Source: Bacteroidetes bacterium UBA1312 (GTDB lineage: Bacteria > Bacteroidota > Bacteroidia > Chitinophagales > Chitinophagaceae). From it: DNA of 44,970 nucleotides. Positions 42,506-44,970 of the stretch are shown here, one piece after another. The notes under the pieces are model-generated. The model was not told the DNA's origin. It searched no databases and saw only the letters and a program-made list of their open reading frames with translations. The translations under genes and the position numbers were made by a program. The number at the start of each line of letters is the position of its first letter. Position 1 is the stretch's first letter. Location of the stretch: positions 1-44,970 of the forward strand of contig DBTQ01000028.1 of the NCBI GenBank assembly GCA_002307135.1, in the 5' to 3' direction.

Positions 42506-43012
42506 ATGAAAAAATTAATTCTTATTTTAGCTTGCTCTGTTGGTGCTATTTTTAGCTCTTATGCTCAGTCCAACAAAATTGGGTACATCAATTCTCAAGA
42601 ATTGCTTTCCGTAATGCCAGAAGTAAAAAAAGCAGATGCAGACTTGAAAGCTTATGCTAAATCTTTTGAAGACCAATTGGAAACTATGAGTAAAGAGTAT
42701 CAAAAAAAGTTGAGTGACTACCAAGCTCAAGAAAAAACACTTACAGATGCAGTAAAAGAAGTGAAACAAGGCGAAATTCAATCTTTAGGGGCTCGTATTG
42801 AATCAACTCAAAAAAGTGCAGAAGAAAAGGTAGGCACTAAGAAACAAGAATTATTCAAACCAATTTTGGACAAAGCGGACAAAGCAATAAAAGAAGTAGC
42901 AAAAGAAAAAGCTTTTGACTATGTATTCGATACTGCAAACGGCGCCCTATTGGTATTTAAAGAATCCGACAATATATTGCCATTAGTAAAAGCTAAATTA
43001 GGCATTCAATAG
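42506..43012 (+). CDS. OmpH/Skp-family periplasmic chaperone, second copy
   Basis: 168 residues. Signal peptide MKKLILILACSVGAIFSSYA, cleaved before QSN. Core start KIGYINSQELLSVMPEVKKA, then coiled-coil arms with EDQLETMSKEYQKKLSDYQA, and a C-terminal strand FDYVFDTANGALLVFK. It is a paralogue of the preceding gene; paired copies after bamA are common in Bacteroidetes. TAACTTCG at 42473-42480, one base off the -7 consensus, may give it an extra promoter. A strong terminator follows. Confidence 0.92.
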   Translation: MKKLILILACSVGAIFSSYAQSNKIGYINSQELLSVMPEVKKADADLKAYAKSFEDQLETMSKEYQKKLSDYQAQEKTLTDAVKEVKQGEIQSLGARIESTQKSAEEKVGTKKQELFKPILDKADKAIKEVAKEKAFDYVFDTANGALLVFKESDNILPLVKAKLGIQ

Positions 43013-43026
43013 TTTTTTAATATTAT

Positions 43027-43066
43027 GCTAAAACGTCCTTCAGTAAATACTGAAGGACGTTTTAGC
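43027..43066. terminator. Strong terminator at the end of the envelope cluster
   Basis: Perfect 19-bp arms with a 2-nt loop, built on AAAACGTCCTTCAGTA and its complement, followed by TTTT. It lies 15 bp after the second OmpH stop and 49 bp after the end of the convergent malic-enzyme gene. Confidence 0.88.
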
Positions 43067-43114
43067 TTTTGGTAGTTAAGCGTTACCTGACGACAGTTAA
43101 TGCTATTTACTACA

Positions 43115-44970
43115 CTAGCATCTACATTGCGCATCTACTACTGCTATTGCCACTATATTTACAATTTGCCTCACTGTACTTCCTAACTGTAATACTTGCA
43201 CCGGCTTTTTCATGCCTATCAATATGGGGCCAACAGCCTCTGCTCCACCAACTTCTTGTAGTAAATGGTAAGCAATATTTCCTGATGCAAGATTAGGGAA
43301 GATCAAAATATTAGGGGAGTCATTTACTAAACTGGAAAATGGATAGTTTTCACGAAGTAACTCTTTATCAAATGCAACACCAGCCTGTATTTCTCCATCT
43401 ATTATCAATTCTGGACGCAATATTTTCACCTGTTCAACAGCATTTCTAACGGCTATAGTTTCTGGTGAGATACTACTGCCAAAATTAGAATAGGAAAGCA
43501 TGGCCACCACTGGTTTTATATTGAGCGATGCAACAAAGTCGGCAGCCTGCAAAGTGATATCTACCAATTCCTGTTCTGTGGGATTTGCATTTACAGTAGT
43601 GTCTGCAAAAAACAAAGGACCTCTTTTAGTGAGCATCATATACATTCCTGATACTTTTTTCACATTATCTCTAACACCAATTATTTCTAATGCAGGACGT
43701 AATGTATTCGGGTATTGACGAGTAAGACCGGAAATCAAAATATCCGCCGCTCCGGTTTCAACCATCATACAACCAAAATGAGTTCGGTCACGCATGAGCT
43801 TTTTAGCTTCATAGATATTGACTCCTCTACGTTGTCTTTTTTCAAAATACAATGCCCCGAATTTATGTCTGTTGGCTTCCTGCTCCTCACTCTTCGGATC
43901 TATAATGGTAACGTCAGCTAAATTAAGCTGATGTTCCTGAATAAGTGCTTTGATTTTTTTCTCTCCTCCTAAAAGAATGGGTATGGCAATACCTTCTTCT
44001 TTTACTTGCTGTGCGGATTTTAATATTTTTAGATTTTCAGCTTCTGCAAATACAACACGTTTCGGTTCCTGTTTTGCTTTATTATTGATAAAACGCAGAA
44101 TATTTTCATTTGCTCCTAACCTGCTATACAATTCAGATTCATACGTTTCCCAATCTGTAATTGGTTTACGTGCTACTCCACTTTCTATTGCAGCCCTAGC
44201 AACTGCCGGAGAAACTGTGGTCAGCAATCGAGGATCAATAGGCTTTGGAATAATATAAGATGGGCTAAAATGCAGATTTTTTTCATTATACACAACATTT
44301 ACCATATCTGGTACAGGTTCTTTTGCCAAAGCAGCCAAGGCTCTTACTGCAGCAAGTTTCATCGCCTCATTTATACTGGTAGCGCGAACATCTAATGCTC
44401 CTCGGAAAATGTAAGGGAAACCTAAAACATTATTCACCTGATTAGGGTAGTCGCTACGACCTGTTGCTATAATTGCATCTGGTCTTGTTGCAATTGCAAT
44501 CTCGTAATTAATCTCTGGCTCGGGATTGGCGAGGGCAAAAATAATTGGTTTCTCGCCCATATTCTTGATCATATCGCCAGTTATAATGTTGCCGACCGAC
44601 AAACCTAAAAACACATCAGCATTCAATAATGCTTCTTTAACTGAAAGTAGGGCACCACTCTTTGCAAAATGTTTCATTTGTTCGCTGAGGTCATTGCGTG
44701 AAGTCGCAACCAAACCATTGACATCAAACATATAAATATTTTCCACACGAGCACCTAATGCCAAATACATGTTGCAGCAAGCAATAGCAGCGGCTCCAGC
44801 TCCACTAACAACAAATTTTACCTCTTCGATATTTTTATCGACTAACTCAAGTGCATTAAGCAACGCTGCTGCTGAAATAATAGCAGTGCCGTGCTGATCG
44901 TCATGCATCAAGGGTATGCTCATTTCTTTTTTGAGTCGGCTTTCTATTTCAAAACATTCAGGAGCTTTAA
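43115..44970 (-). CDS. maeB: NADP-dependent malic enzyme with phosphotransacetylase domain, C-terminal part
   Basis: The minus-strand frame is open from the right edge to a stop at 43115, about 618 residues, so the N-terminus is outside the window. The visible start reads APECFEIESRLKKEMSIPLM followed by HDDQHGTAIISAAALLNALE, the malic-enzyme active-site region; the NAD(P)-binding fold follows with VVSGAGAAAIACCNMYLALG. After about residue 290 comes the phosphate-acetyltransferase-like domain: KRVVFAEAENLKILKSAQQV, GLTRQYPNTLRPALEIIG and LIFPNLASGNIAYHLLQEVG. In MaeB proteins this domain is regulatory and binds acetyl-CoA. The enzyme turns malate into pyruvate with NADPH. An internal ATG at 44923 is not the true start. 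Confidence 0.93.
   Translation of the reverse strand, partial: KAPECFEIESRLKKEMSIPLMHDDQHGTAIISAAALLNALELVDKNIEEVKFVVSGAGAAAIACCNMYLALGARVENIYMFDVNGLVATSRNDLSEQMKHFAKSGALLSVKEALLNADVFLGLSVGNIITGDMIKNMGEKPIIFALANPEPEINYEIAIATRPDAIIATGRSDYPNQVNNVLGFPYIFRGALDVRATSINEAMKLAAVRALAALAKEPVPDMVNVVYNEKNLHFSPSYIIPKPIDPRLLTTVSPAVARAAIESGVARKPITDWETYESELYSRLGANENILRFINNKAKQEPKRVVFAEAENLKILKSAQQVKEEGIAIPILLGGEKKIKALIQEHQLNLADVTIIDPKSEEQEANRHKFGALYFEKRQRRGVNIYEAKKLMRDRTHFGCMMVETGAADILISGLTRQYPNTLRPALEIIGVRDNVKKVSGMYMMLTKRGPLFFADTTVNANPTEQELVDITLQAADFVASLNIKPVVAMLSYSNFGSSISPETIAVRNAVEQVKILRPELIIDGEIQAGVAFDKELLRENYPFSSLVNDSPNILIFPNLASGNIAYHLLQEVGGAEAVGPILIGMKKPVQVLQLGSTVRQIVNIVAIAVVDAQCRC

Noticed and set aside
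43115..44923. Malic enzyme starting at ATG 44923
   Set aside because: The frame continues upstream with conserved family sequence (APECFEIESRLKKE) to the edge, so the gene is cut by the window, not short.

Overview
The window looks like a chromosomal segment of a low-GC Bacteroidetes bacterium, probably Chitinophagaceae-like; that family placement is inference. The signs are several secreted proteins with type IX secretion (T9SS) C-terminal sorting domains, TAnnTTTG-type -7 promoter elements with little Shine-Dalgarno use, a uppS-bamA-ompH-ompH envelope cluster, a Bacteroidetes-type LptD, and a deoxyhypusine-synthase-like gene. No rRNA or tRNA gene was seen.

Left part (1-9500), surface and accessory genes with much decay. 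It starts with the N-terminus of a secreted adhesin-like protein running off the left edge. A 960-bp AT-rich gap follows, holding a coding-like remnant and two NarL-style palindromes. Then come a short NarX/LytS-like histidine kinase and its NarL/LuxR response regulator, a frameshifted T9SS sorting-domain remnant, and a divergent HxlR regulator / SnoaL-like secreted protein pair. After these lie a frameshifted pseudogene, two tandem paralogous T9SS-secreted proteins and an EGF-like lipoprotein.

Middle (9500-23100), mostly housekeeping: N-acetylmuramoyl-alanine amidase divergent from lptD; pdhB; the deoxyhypusine-synthase-like gene; an enoyl-CoA hydratase family gene in a likely operon with a GH3-family gene; a split 5'-nucleotidase (C-terminal-domain lipoprotein followed by a Tat-type metallophosphatase); dnaA; and a beta-CASP metallo-hydrolase.

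Accessory island (about 23260-28040): a 16-unit, 21-bp tandem repeat that is open as a basic heptad-repeat ORF; a PHP-nuclease plus SMC/ABC-like ATPase gene (TrlF-like) with a tightly linked 74-aa partner; a hairpin-rich, cassette-boundary-like intergenic segment; and an amidohydrolase lipoprotein. This is the best candidate for an under-described system, probably mobile-element or phage defence.

Right part (28080-44970): MEP isoprenoid genes dxs and ispE around a DMT transporter, an AraC regulator, another T9SS protein, purD, a POT peptide transporter, a membrane-anchored conserved protein, uppS-bamA-ompH-ompH, and the C-terminal part of a malic enzyme/phosphotransacetylase fusion running off the right edge. 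The dxs and ispE products supply isopentenyl units that UppS turns into the undecaprenyl carrier. LptD, BamA and the OmpH/Skp chaperones build the outer membrane that the T9SS proteins must cross.
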